From JANNAT01 sp031422555 (GTDB lineage Bacteria; Pseudomonadota; Alphaproteobacteria; Rhodobacterales; Rhodobacteraceae), in assembly GCA_031422555.1 (NCBI GenBank), contig JANPLZ010000039.1, positions 1 through 6,616 of the forward strand: a stretch of DNA of 6,616 nucleotides, in the 5' to 3' direction. The position numbers and the translations under genes were made by a program. Numbering within the stretch: the first letter of the stretch is position 1; each line of letters opens with the position of its first letter. The notes beneath the pieces are model-generated. The model did no database searches. It was not told the DNA's origin and saw only the letters and a program-made list of their open reading frames with translations. Positions 1 to 5,238 of this stretch are shown here, in pieces.

Positions 1-1302
1 GGGCCGCTGGTGGTGGTAGCGCATGGTTTTGCCGGGTCGCGGCAGTTGATGCAGGCCTATTCCCTGACGCTGGCGCAATCGGGCTACGCGGTTCTTGCCT
101 TTGATTTTGAAGGACATGGCCGAAATCCGGTGCCGATGTCAGGGGATGTGGACGCCATCGAAGGCACGACGCAGCGGTTGGTGGATCAGACGCTGGCGGT
201 GCTGGCCGCAGGACGGGATTTGCCCGGCGTGCGGCCTGGGGTCGCGATTTTGGGGCATTCGATGGCGACGGACATCATCGCGCGGGCAGCGATTGCCGAT
301 GGCGCAGTGGATGCAGTGGTGGGCATCTCGATGTTTTCTCAGGCGGTAACGGTTGATCAGCCCGCGCGGCTGCTGGTGATCTCGGGGCAATGGGAGGGGA
401 TGTTGCGGGCGGCGGCCCTGCAGATGGCGCGGCTGGTTGATCCTGCGGCGGTCGAGGGGGCAACCGTGACGGCAGGGGACGTAACGCGCCGCGTGGTGGT
501 CGCCCCCGGCGTGGAACATGTGGGGGTGCTGTACAGCGCCACCGGCCTGCGTGAGGCGCGTGCCTGGCTGGATGCCACCTTCGGGCGGGAAAGTGCCGGG
601 CCGGTGGTGACACCGGGGCTGTGGATCCTTGCTCTGCTGGCCGGGATCGTGGTGCTGTTCCGGCCCCTGACGGGCCTGATGCCTGCGGGCCCGGCCAGCC
701 CGGTCGTGTCGGTGCGGCGGTTCTGGGCCGCGGCTTTGCTGCCTGCGGTGGTGGTGCCTGTGATCGCGGTATTGGTCTATCGCCCGTTTCTGCCGGTGCT
801 GGTGGCGGATTATCTGATGATCCATCTGGCCCTTTATGGTGCGGCACAACTGGCGATCCTGCGGGTCTGGCCATTGCCGCGGGTGGTCTGGGTTGCGGCG
901 CTGGCGCTGGCGGTCTGGGGGCTGGCGGTGTTCGGGTTCGCCATCGACCGCTATGCGGCATCCTTCTTGCCAACGTTTCAGCGAGTGGGGATCATCGCGG
1001 CACTTGGCCTTGGAACTGTTCCGTTCATGCTGGCCGACAGCATGGTGGCGGTGGGCGGCTGGCGGCGGCTGGTGGCGCGGCTGGCGTTCGTGGCGTCGCT
1101 GACGGCGGCGGCCTTTATGGACCTTGAGCGGTTGTTGTTCGTGTTGATCATCCTGCCGGTGATCGTGCTGTTTTTCCTTGTGCTGGGGCCGCTGGGCCGT
1201 TGGGTGGCGCGCAACAGTGGTGCCGGTGCTGCGGGGCTGGGGCTGGGGATCATCCTTGCCTGGGCGCTGGGGGTAAGTTTTCCGCTGTTCGTCGCGGGTT
1301 AG
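1..1302 (+). CDS. Alpha/beta hydrolase with C-terminal multi-pass membrane domain (5'-partial)
   Basis: The reading frame is open from the first base, so the true start lies upstream; 433 residues are visible. The N-terminal half is an alpha/beta hydrolase. It has an oxyanion-hole-like HGFAG (residues 8-12), a second strand ending FDFEGHG (34-40), the nucleophile elbow GHSMA with candidate Ser87, and a late histidine in GVEHVG (His173) that could complete the triad. From about residue 205 to the end the protein is strongly hydrophobic, with roughly seven or eight predicted membrane segments (for example near 207-221, 242-261, 295-315, 379-397 and 410-430). The hydrolase domain is therefore tethered to the inner membrane by a large C-terminal domain. 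The substrate cannot be inferred; esterase, lipase or peptidase activity are all possible. Its TAG stop overlaps the TAA stop of the convergent gene. The hydrolase call is firm; the function of the membrane domain is unknown. Confidence 0.85.
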   Translation, partial: GPLVVVAHGFAGSRQLMQAYSLTLAQSGYAVLAFDFEGHGRNPVPMSGDVDAIEGTTQRLVDQTLAVLAAGRDLPGVRPGVAILGHSMATDIIARAAIADGAVDAVVGISMFSQAVTVDQPARLLVISGQWEGMLRAAALQMARLVDPAAVEGATVTAGDVTRRVVVAPGVEHVGVLYSATGLREARAWLDATFGRESAGPVVTPGLWILALLAGIVVLFRPLTGLMPAGPASPVVSVRRFWAAALLPAVVVPVIAVLVYRPFLPVLVADYLMIHLALYGAAQLAILRVWPLPRVVWVAALALAVWGLAVFGFAIDRYAASFLPTFQRVGIIAALGLGTVPFMLADSMVAVGGWRRLVARLAFVASLTAAAFMDLERLLFVLIILPVIVLFFLVLGPLGRWVARNSGAGAAGLGLGIILAWALGVSFPLFVAG

Positions 1303-1667
1303 GGACCTAAGGTTTTGCCCTTGCCGCGCCACGCCAACGACTGCTGGTTCAGCGCCGTCAGATCCGCCGCGTCCGCGATGATTTGTTCGCAAAGCTGCAC
1401 GGCATGCATCGCCTGCGCCGCGGTAAGGTGCTTGTAGGCCGGGCGCGCGATGTGGTCATACCACACCCCGCCGCACAGGGTATCCAGCACGATGCGCTGA
1501 AAGCAGTGATCGTTCCGCACCGGCCAATGGCGTTTGCTGGTCTGCGCGAGGGCTGGCATGACCGTGCGTGTCAGATGCAGATACTGCGCGACAGGTGCAA
1601 GGCGGGGCGGTGGCGGCAAATCGAAACCGGGCTGCATGTCGTCTTTGGGGGCGTGAACTGCGCGCAC
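1299..1667 (-). CDS. Small conserved-looking protein of unknown function
   Basis: This encodes 122 residues from a GTG start. The start is chosen because AAAGGAGA (1672-1679, minus strand) sits five bases upstream of GTG at 1667, an excellent ribosome binding site. The same frame stays open further upstream to 1928, but that part has low-complexity composition and runs antisense to the next gene. Visible features are a proline-rich N-terminal stretch followed by PRLAPVAQYLHLTR (about residues 22-35), a central HCFQRIVLD (about 53-61), then CGGVWYDHI (about 64-72) and PAYKHLTAAQA (about 75-85). A helical region and a basic tail (WRGKGK) follow. The Cys, Trp, Tyr and His cluster in the middle looks like a conserved core. 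There is no signal peptide or membrane segment, so it is probably cytoplasmic. I recall similar proteins in Rhodobacteraceae but know no function. Its stop codon overlaps that of the hydrolase gene. Confidence 0.72.
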   Translation of the reverse strand: MRAVHAPKDDMQPGFDLPPPPRLAPVAQYLHLTRTVMPALAQTSKRHWPVRNDHCFQRIVLDTLCGGVWYDHIARPAYKHLTAAQAMHAVQLCEQIIADAADLTALNQQSLAWRGKGKTLGP

Positions 1668-1809
1668 GGCATCTCCTTTCAGGACGAAAACGTTCTTAGG
1701 AGGATATGGCTTCGCCGACCGCGAAATCCAACGGTGAAACCGCAGCGGCCGGGGGTCAGTCCCGCGCGGAAAACTTGACTTGTGGCGCGGCAAAGACAGA
1801 TCACGACTT
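1668..1809. other. Divergent intergenic region
   Basis: These 142 bases separate the minus-strand unknown gene from the plus-strand DUF2805 gene. Besides the minus-strand promoter candidate, a plus-strand CTTGACT lies at 1774-1780 and resembles an alphaproteobacterial -35 element. No good -10 hexamer lies 16-19 bases downstream, so the plus promoter is unresolved. AGGAGG at 1698-1703 is followed two bases later by an ATG, but that spacing is too short and the resulting frame does not look like a protein. No convincing hairpin or operator was seen. Confidence 0.5.
1703..1731 (-). promoter_or_regulatory. Possible sigma70-type promoter for the small protein ending at 1299
   Basis: Read on the minus strand, TTGGAT (1731-1726) is followed after 17 bases by CATATC (1708-1703). 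Both hexamers match the housekeeping consensus only partly. The spacing is ideal and would place transcription start near 1696, giving a leader of about 29 bases that includes the strong ribosome binding site before GTG 1667. The match is moderate and could be chance. Confidence 0.28.
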
Positions 1810-2022
1810 ATGGAGAGACAACTGCCCGACCCCGCGACCCCCGGCGAAATCACAGAAATGGCGCTGGGTGAACATGCCAGCTTTGACCAGATCCGTGCCT
1901 TGCACGGGCTTGGGCCGGACGCGGTCAAGGCGCTGATGTGGCAAAATCTGAAACCCGGCAGCTGCTGGGCGGGGCGCAGACGCGTGCGCGCTTTTGCTGA
2001 CCGGCGTGAGGTTTACAATTGA
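1810..2022 (+). CDS. DUF2805 / TIGR03643-type small protein
   Basis: This 70-residue protein matches the remembered pattern of the TIGR03643 (DUF2805) family. It has an acidic helix with ITEMALGEHASFDQI (residues 14-28), then LHGLGPDAVKALM (31-43), which resembles a helix-turn-helix, then LKPGSCWAGRRRVR (47-60) and a short polar tail. Family members are about 70-90 residues, are predicted cytoplasmic, and often sit beside cryptochrome/photolyase genes; no biochemical function is known to me. ATG 1810 is chosen over an in-frame TTG at 1780 because the extra ten residues look unlike the family; the ribosome binding site is weak in either case. The TGA stop overlaps the TTG start of the next gene by four bases (TTGA, 2019-2022), implying translational coupling. 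The helix-turn-helix resemblance makes nucleic-acid binding conceivable, but that is speculation. Confidence 0.82.
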   Translation: MERQLPDPATPGEITEMALGEHASFDQIRALHGLGPDAVKALMWQNLKPGSCWAGRRRVRAFADRREVYN

Positions 2023-2588
2023 AGGCTGACCCCCACCCCTGGGCCTGCGATCTGGCCGAGTTACATGCCGAAGTCTGGTTGCGCCTGACGCGCGGCGTCC
2101 ACGACCGGCACGCCCCGGCCCGGCATCCGACATTGGCCACAGTCAGCCCGGACGGCAGGCCGCAGGCCCGGACAGTGGTTTTGCGCGCCGCTGACAAGGC
2201 AGCGGGCACGCTTGATATCCACACGGATCTGCGGTCGGGCAAGGTGGGGGATATGCGCGCCACACCCTTTGCGGCGCTGCATGTCTGGGACACCTCGGCC
2301 CATCTGCAACTGCGGCTGGAGGCGCAGGTGACACTTCTGACAGGGCAGGATGTGGCTGCGATCTGGGACGCCGTGCCCGCAGTGCCGCGACTGTCATATG
2401 GCAGCACCCCGGCACCGGGCCAGCCGATCGAACAGGCGCTGGACTACACGAAAGCCGCCGATCCGGCATCCTTTGCAGTGTTGCGGCTTGAAATCCTGAC
2501 GGTCGACGCCCTGCATCTTGGTCCCAACCATCGCCGCGCCCGGTTTGACCGCAAGACGGGTTGGGCAGGCGCGTGGTTGGCCCCCTGA
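2019..2588 (+). CDS. Pyridoxamine 5'-phosphate oxidase-like flavoprotein
   Basis: This encodes 189 residues with the split-barrel fold of the PNPOx-like FMN-binding family. Visible family landmarks are PTLATVSPDGRPQARTVVLR (residues 37-56, with the FMN-phosphate-contacting RTVVLR), HTDLRSGKV (68-76), ALHVWD (86-91), LQLRLEAQV (96-104), RLSYGSTPAPG (124-134), and a C-terminal HRRARFDR...WLAP (171-189) resembling the PNPOx C-terminal block. It is shorter than canonical PdxH (about 210-220 residues) and more like the Pyridox_oxase_2 branch, so the substrate need not be pyridoxamine phosphate. The start is TTG at 2019. GAGG at 2008-2011 is seven bases upstream, and the TTGA overlap with the DUF2805 gene supports it. 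The protein should be a soluble, probably dimeric, FMN enzyme. Its pairing with DUF2805 suggests a flavin-linked accessory role near the photolyase-associated genes. Confidence 0.86.
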   Translation: MKADPHPWACDLAELHAEVWLRLTRGVHDRHAPARHPTLATVSPDGRPQARTVVLRAADKAAGTLDIHTDLRSGKVGDMRATPFAALHVWDTSAHLQLRLEAQVTLLTGQDVAAIWDAVPAVPRLSYGSTPAPGQPIEQALDYTKAADPASFAVLRLEILTVDALHLGPNHRRARFDRKTGWAGAWLAP

Positions 2589-2606
2589 GCGTTGAACCCG
2601 TTTGCG

Positions 2607-3014
2607 TCAGTCGCCTTGACCGGGCGGGTCAGACCGCAGCGCCGCCATTCCTTCGGCATCAACCACCAGACGCACCCCAACTGTGCCGGTCCCCGACAGG
2701 ACCGGCCGCTTGCGCAGGCAGATGTCCAACGCCTCGATCTGTGGATAACCGGCGCAAGCCGCGACGATGCGGGTTATCAGCCGCTCTTGCGTTTCATGTT
2801 GGCTGGCGCACGACAGCGCGTCAATGTGCCGGATCAGCGGGTCGTAGTCGAAAACCAGTGCCATCTCATCGCGCGGAACCAACACCAGATGCGGCGCGAT
2901 GGTCAGGGTCAGGTCCAGAAGATGCGCATCCGGCACAACGTCATCCGGGCCGTAAGTCCCGATCCGCGCGGCGATGTGCAGGTCTTTCAGTTCGACATAG
3001 CTTTGAAGTGGCAA
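2607..3014 (-). CDS. folB: Dihydroneopterin aldolase-fold protein (FolB family)
   Basis: This encodes 135 residues matching the FolB/FolX tunnelling fold across the full length. It has LKDLHIAARIGTYGPDD (9-25), DLTLTI (34-39), FDYDPLIRHI (55-64), TQERLITRIV (75-84), and a final strand pair LDICLRKRPVL...VGVRLVV (96-118). In folate synthesis FolB cleaves 7,8-dihydroneopterin to the hydroxymethylpterin. Tyr57, Glu77 and Lys102 align with known active-site positions. The usual first-loop glutamate (Glu22 of the well-studied enzymes) aligns by eye with Asp24, a conservative but unusual change. The start is TTG at 3014, supported by GGAGG seven bases upstream (3022-3026, minus strand). The small basic-protein gene ends 60 bases upstream on the same strand, so co-transcription is possible. 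It converges with the PNPOx-like gene across an 18-base gap holding no clear terminator. It could be a FolX-like epimerase or a second paralogue rather than the housekeeping FolB. Confidence 0.8.
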   Translation of the reverse strand: MPLQSYVELKDLHIAARIGTYGPDDVVPDAHLLDLTLTIAPHLVLVPRDEMALVFDYDPLIRHIDALSCASQHETQERLITRIVAACAGYPQIEALDICLRKRPVLSGTGTVGVRLVVDAEGMAALRSDPPGQGD

Positions 3015-3074
3015 GGCGGCGCCTCCGTTTTCTGATCAGCTTGGAAGGACGGGCCGGAAAGCACCGCGAGGAAA

Positions 3075-3284
3075 CTAAACATCATCATCAAGCGCGGCCT
3101 CGCCAGCAGCTGCCGTGCCCAGCTTCAGCAGTTGCTGGGTCAGAAGGGCCTTGTAGCGCCGCTGACGCCGCCGTGCCTTGGCACCGGATGCGCGCCACCC
3201 CTCGCGCTTGTCCTGCACAAGCTCTTCAAGATCGGCGGCAACCGATATCTTTCCTGCGTCAGAGGGTGACGTGCGCTTGGCCAT
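3075..3284 (-). CDS. Small basic protein of unknown function
   Basis: This encodes 69 residues starting at ATG 3284. The start is preferred over the longer frame from 3398 because the upstream residues show no protein-like pattern and a promoter-like element lies just before the ATG. The sequence has a polar N-terminus (MAKRTSPSDAGKISVAADLE), a charged helix ELVQDKREGWRASGAKARRR (21-40), a strongly basic stretch (ARRRQRRYK, 37-45), a Leu/Gln helix, and an acidic tail ending DDDV. No signal peptide, membrane segment or cysteine is present. The basic helix is compatible with nucleic-acid or ribosome binding, but this is only a composition argument. I recall similar short proteins in Rhodobacteraceae without a known role. 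No ribosome binding site is visible before the ATG, consistent with a leaderless message. Confidence 0.68.
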   Translation of the reverse strand: MAKRTSPSDAGKISVAADLEELVQDKREGWRASGAKARRRQRRYKALLTQQLLKLGTAAAGEAALDDDV

Positions 3285-3290
3285 TGAAAA

Positions 3291-3318
3291 GTTATAGATG
3301 CGCGTTGCCACACGGCAA
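3291..3318 (-). promoter_or_regulatory. Promoter for the small basic protein, possibly leaderless
   Basis: On the minus strand TTGCCG (3318-3313) and TATAAC (3296-3291) are separated by 16 bases. TATAAC matches five of six consensus -10 positions, unusual in such GC-rich DNA. Transcription would start about seven bases downstream, at or next to ATG 3284, and no Shine-Dalgarno sequence is visible there, so the transcript may be leaderless. The -35 hexamer lies inside an inverted repeat described separately. Confidence 0.5.
3305..3318. promoter_or_regulatory. Candidate operator: 14-base palindrome over the -35 element
   Basis: TTGCC-N4-GGCAA is a perfect inverted repeat with five-base arms. 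One arm coincides with the proposed -35 hexamer of the small basic-protein promoter. Placement over a promoter is typical of a repressor site, but arms of five bases occur by chance fairly often. Confidence 0.3.
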
Positions 3319-3439
3319 GTACGGCGCACCGGATACCGGGGAAGACGACCGCCGCCGCATGCCACAATCCCACCGGACCATTGGCTGTTTCGTCTCACTT
3401 TGCAGCGATGGAACTTAGATCAGACCACGTTGAACTGCC

Positions 3440-4018
3440 TCAGTAAAACCCCACCTCGCGGACATCGATCAAGGCGTCGTGGTCGCGGCCGTAGGCGACG
3501 ACAGCAACTGATGTCAGGCTGCCGGGGGCGGGCACGTTGCGCAAAATCCCGCCGGAGGATTCGAAGGCGTCAAGCGGAAGGCGCACTTCGGTCCAGCTAT
3601 CGGTCACGTCGAACCCGGCCTGATAGTATTGCCATGGCAACAACGTCCCACCCGTTCGCAAGTGCACGAAATAGCGCTGGTTATTGCCGCGAACCATCAG
3701 CCGCACGCCGATGGTCCCTTCGGGCGGCGGGCTGATCAGGTCCAGCCGCATCTGAATGAACCCACCCCTGTTGGCTGTGCTGACGCGACCCGTCATCCGC
3801 GCAAGGGCGTGGTCATCCTCTGTGGTAAAGTTGACGCCGCCGGTAGACACGCCCCCCATCACCTGATCGGTGAAAAACCGCCAGCGGGTTTCAGGCTTCA
3901 TCTTGAAATCCTCGATCATCGCGCTTTTAGCGAGCGGCGTTTGGGCCATACCGGGCGGCAAGGCCGCATATATCAAGGCGACCGCCATCAAGAGTGTGAT
4001 CAGACCGCGTGTTGACAT
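3440..4018 (-). CDS. Exported CIA30-domain protein
   Basis: The start has two adjacent ATGs (4021 and 4018). The GGAGG at 4028-4024 is only two bases from the first but five from the second, so 4018 is preferred, giving 192 residues. An N-terminal signal peptide is clear: STRG, then the hydrophobic LITLLMAVALIYAAL, then PPGMA with likely cleavage after Ala25. The mature part carries the CIA30 (complex I intermediate-associated protein 30, NDUFAF1-like) pattern: IEDF (35-38), RWRFFTDQVMGGVSTGG (45-61), a central GGFIQMRLDL (about 85-94), a beta-rich galactose-binding-like fold with RGNNQRYFVHLRTGG (about 110-124), and the closing DVREVGFY. Mitochondrial relatives assist complex I assembly; bacterial members are uncharacterised, and an exported one would act in the periplasm. 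It lies 33 bases after the DUF427 gene, probably as the last gene of that operon. Confidence 0.83.
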   Translation of the reverse strand: MSTRGLITLLMAVALIYAALPPGMAQTPLAKSAMIEDFKMKPETRWRFFTDQVMGGVSTGGVNFTTEDDHALARMTGRVSTANRGGFIQMRLDLISPPPEGTIGVRLMVRGNNQRYFVHLRTGGTLLPWQYYQAGFDVTDSWTEVRLPLDAFESSGGILRNVPAPGSLTSVAVVAYGRDHDALIDVREVGFY

Positions 4019-4051
4019 CATGGCCTCCAGGCCGATCTTGCGATGCGCATG

Positions 4052-4525
4052 CTACCAGTGCTGCGTTCCGGGCGCACCCTTGATCTGACCGTCCAGATTG
4101 GGCGTGACCCAGCCACCATAAAAGTTGCCCGGTTGTGGGATGACGCGCAGATCACCCACCCAAACTTCATCCATCATGGCGGCATAAAACGCAACATGTC
4201 CCGCAATTGCGGCAAATGGCGCAGTAGGGGTGTAATAGGCCCAGGCGGCGCGGGAAGCGGCCGCACATCCCGCTACCACGTCGAAATACCGGGCAACGCC
4301 CTTCCATTCGCAAAGACTGCTGCCTTGCGCTGGGCGCAGGGTGGCGTGGGTATCCGGCAAGGGCAGGTAATAGGTCGGTGCATGATGCGTCTCCAACACC
4401 CGCAGGGCGCGGGTGGTGTCGGCGACCAGCGCCCCGCCAAGCCGGATGATGATGCGCTGCGGCACCGGTTCCAGCGCCGGTGGGCGCGGATAGGACTGCA
4501 CGTTCTCACGCGGAAGGTCGGTCAT
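4052..4525 (-). CDS. DUF427 domain protein
   Basis: This encodes 157 residues and is a full-length match to the DUF427 pattern. It has IRLGGALVADTTRALRVLET (27-46) followed by HHAPTYYLP (47-55), the conserved SLCEWKG (70-76) with its single-cysteine Cys-x-x-Lys-Gly element, AAWAYYTP (93-100), IAGHVAFY (107-114) and DEVWV (119-123). The C-terminal extension PQPGNFYGGWVTPNL...KGAPGTQHW (130-157) is shared with members found near photolyase genes. The family forms small beta-rich domains of unknown function and is soluble. The start ATG overlaps the stop of the upstream UbiG-like gene in an ATGA junction (4525-4522), so translation is coupled and no strong ribosome binding site is needed. Its tight linkage to two methyltransferase genes is the main clue to its role. 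Confidence 0.88.
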   Translation of the reverse strand: MTDLPRENVQSYPRPPALEPVPQRIIIRLGGALVADTTRALRVLETHHAPTYYLPLPDTHATLRPAQGSSLCEWKGVARYFDVVAGCAAASRAAWAYYTPTAPFAAIAGHVAFYAAMMDEVWVGDLRVIPQPGNFYGGWVTPNLDGQIKGAPGTQHW

Positions 4526-5238
4526 GTGGCAGCCCCATGGGCCACGGGTTTGCGCGCAACACCCATGTAAAGGATGGCGGTCAGCGGCAGTGGGCCGAAG
4601 GTCAGATCGCCAAGGCGGTTGATCCCGCGAGGCCCAAGGCCGGTCATCGCACCCGGCACCAGCCCCGCGCCCTGCATCGCGGCGCGCAACTCGGCTGGCT
4701 TGATGAACATCGCCGGGTCATGCGTTCCGCGCGGCAAGAGGCGCAGCATGTTTTCGGCGATGGTGATCGTCGCCAACCGGGAAAGGGGGTTGCGGTTGAT
4801 CGTGTCAAACAGGAACAGCCCGCCCGGGCGCAGGGTGCGGGCCACTTCTGACATGACCTTGTTCAGATCGGTGACATGCTCCAGCACGTCAACGCAGACC
4901 ACGGCGTCAAAGCTGGCATCGCCGTAGGGCAGGGCCTCGCCCATACCCACATCATACCTGATCCGCAGGCCGCCCGTGCAGGCGTGGGCGCGGGCGGCGT
5001 TGATCGCCTCGGCGGCGGGGTCGATGCCGGTGACGTCAGCACCCCGCTGTGCAAGGGCCTCGGCCATGAAACCGCCCGCGCAGCCAAGGTCCAGCACCGC
5101 GCGGCCCTGCCAGTCGATCCGGGCGTCGAACCAACGCAGGCGCCCCGGCACCAGATTCTTTAAGGTGCGGACCCAGCGGATGTCATCGGACCACCAGCGG
5201 TCCGCCACGGTGTCGTAGATCGTCAGGTCATTGCGCAT
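4522..5238 (-). CDS. UbiG-like class I SAM-dependent methyltransferase
   Basis: This encodes 238 residues, close to the 240 of E. coli UbiG and alignable by eye along its length. YDTVADRWW (8-16) matches the family N-terminus. SAM motif I is VLDLGCAGG (48-56), the acidic residue after strand 2 is Asp73 in VTGIDP, and the post-motif is VVCVDVLEHV (113-122). The UbiG-typical NRNPLS (148-153), GTHDPAMFIKPAEL (171-184) and GLGPRGINRLGD (200-211) are all present. UbiG performs the O-methylations of ubiquinone synthesis, but a quinone substrate is not proven here because the operon looks specialised and a housekeeping copy may exist elsewhere. The ATG at 5238 is chosen because it restores family length, has AAGGA eight bases upstream, and gives an 11-base overlap with the preceding gene; the longer frame to 5322 is antisense-like noise. 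The stop forms an ATGA overlap with DUF427. Confidence 0.87.
   Translation of the reverse strand: MRNDLTIYDTVADRWWSDDIRWVRTLKNLVPGRLRWFDARIDWQGRAVLDLGCAGGFMAEALAQRGADVTGIDPAAEAINAARAHACTGGLRIRYDVGMGEALPYGDASFDAVVCVDVLEHVTDLNKVMSEVARTLRPGGLFLFDTINRNPLSRLATITIAENMLRLLPRGTHDPAMFIKPAELRAAMQGAGLVPGAMTGLGPRGINRLGDLTFGPLPLTAILYMGVARKPVAHGAAT

Noticed and set aside
139..1392. Long minus-strand open frame of 417 codons opposite the hydrolase
   Set aside because: It is rich in Arg, His, Gln and Pro with no motif, runs exactly antisense to a convincing gene, and is the usual by-product of GC-rich codon use.
1706..1936. Plus-strand frame of 76 codons after AGGAGG at 1698-1703
   Set aside because: The spacer is only two bases, the protein has no motif and it overlaps the recognisable DUF2805 gene. 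The DUF2256 protein sometimes found beside DUF2805 was looked for here and is absent.
2589..2606. Possible terminator between the convergent PNPOx-like and folB genes
   Set aside because: The CTGA/TCAG flanks give only four paired bases with mismatches beyond and no T-run.
3014..3040. TGATCA upstream of folB as a possible RpoE-type -35 element
   Set aside because: No TAAGA-like -10 element follows at suitable spacing, and no other convincing RpoE-type promoter was found in the window.
2561..3418. Plus-strand open frame of 285 codons across folB and the small basic gene
   Set aside because: It is antisense to two better-supported genes, has Arg/Pro-rich composition, no recognisable motif and an unsupported start.
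3319..3439. Search for a tRNA, small RNA or terminator in the gap between the CIA30 and small basic genes
   Set aside because: Only short imperfect pairings such as CAAT/ATTG and a CCGGT direct repeat were seen; no cloverleaf or stem with T-tract.
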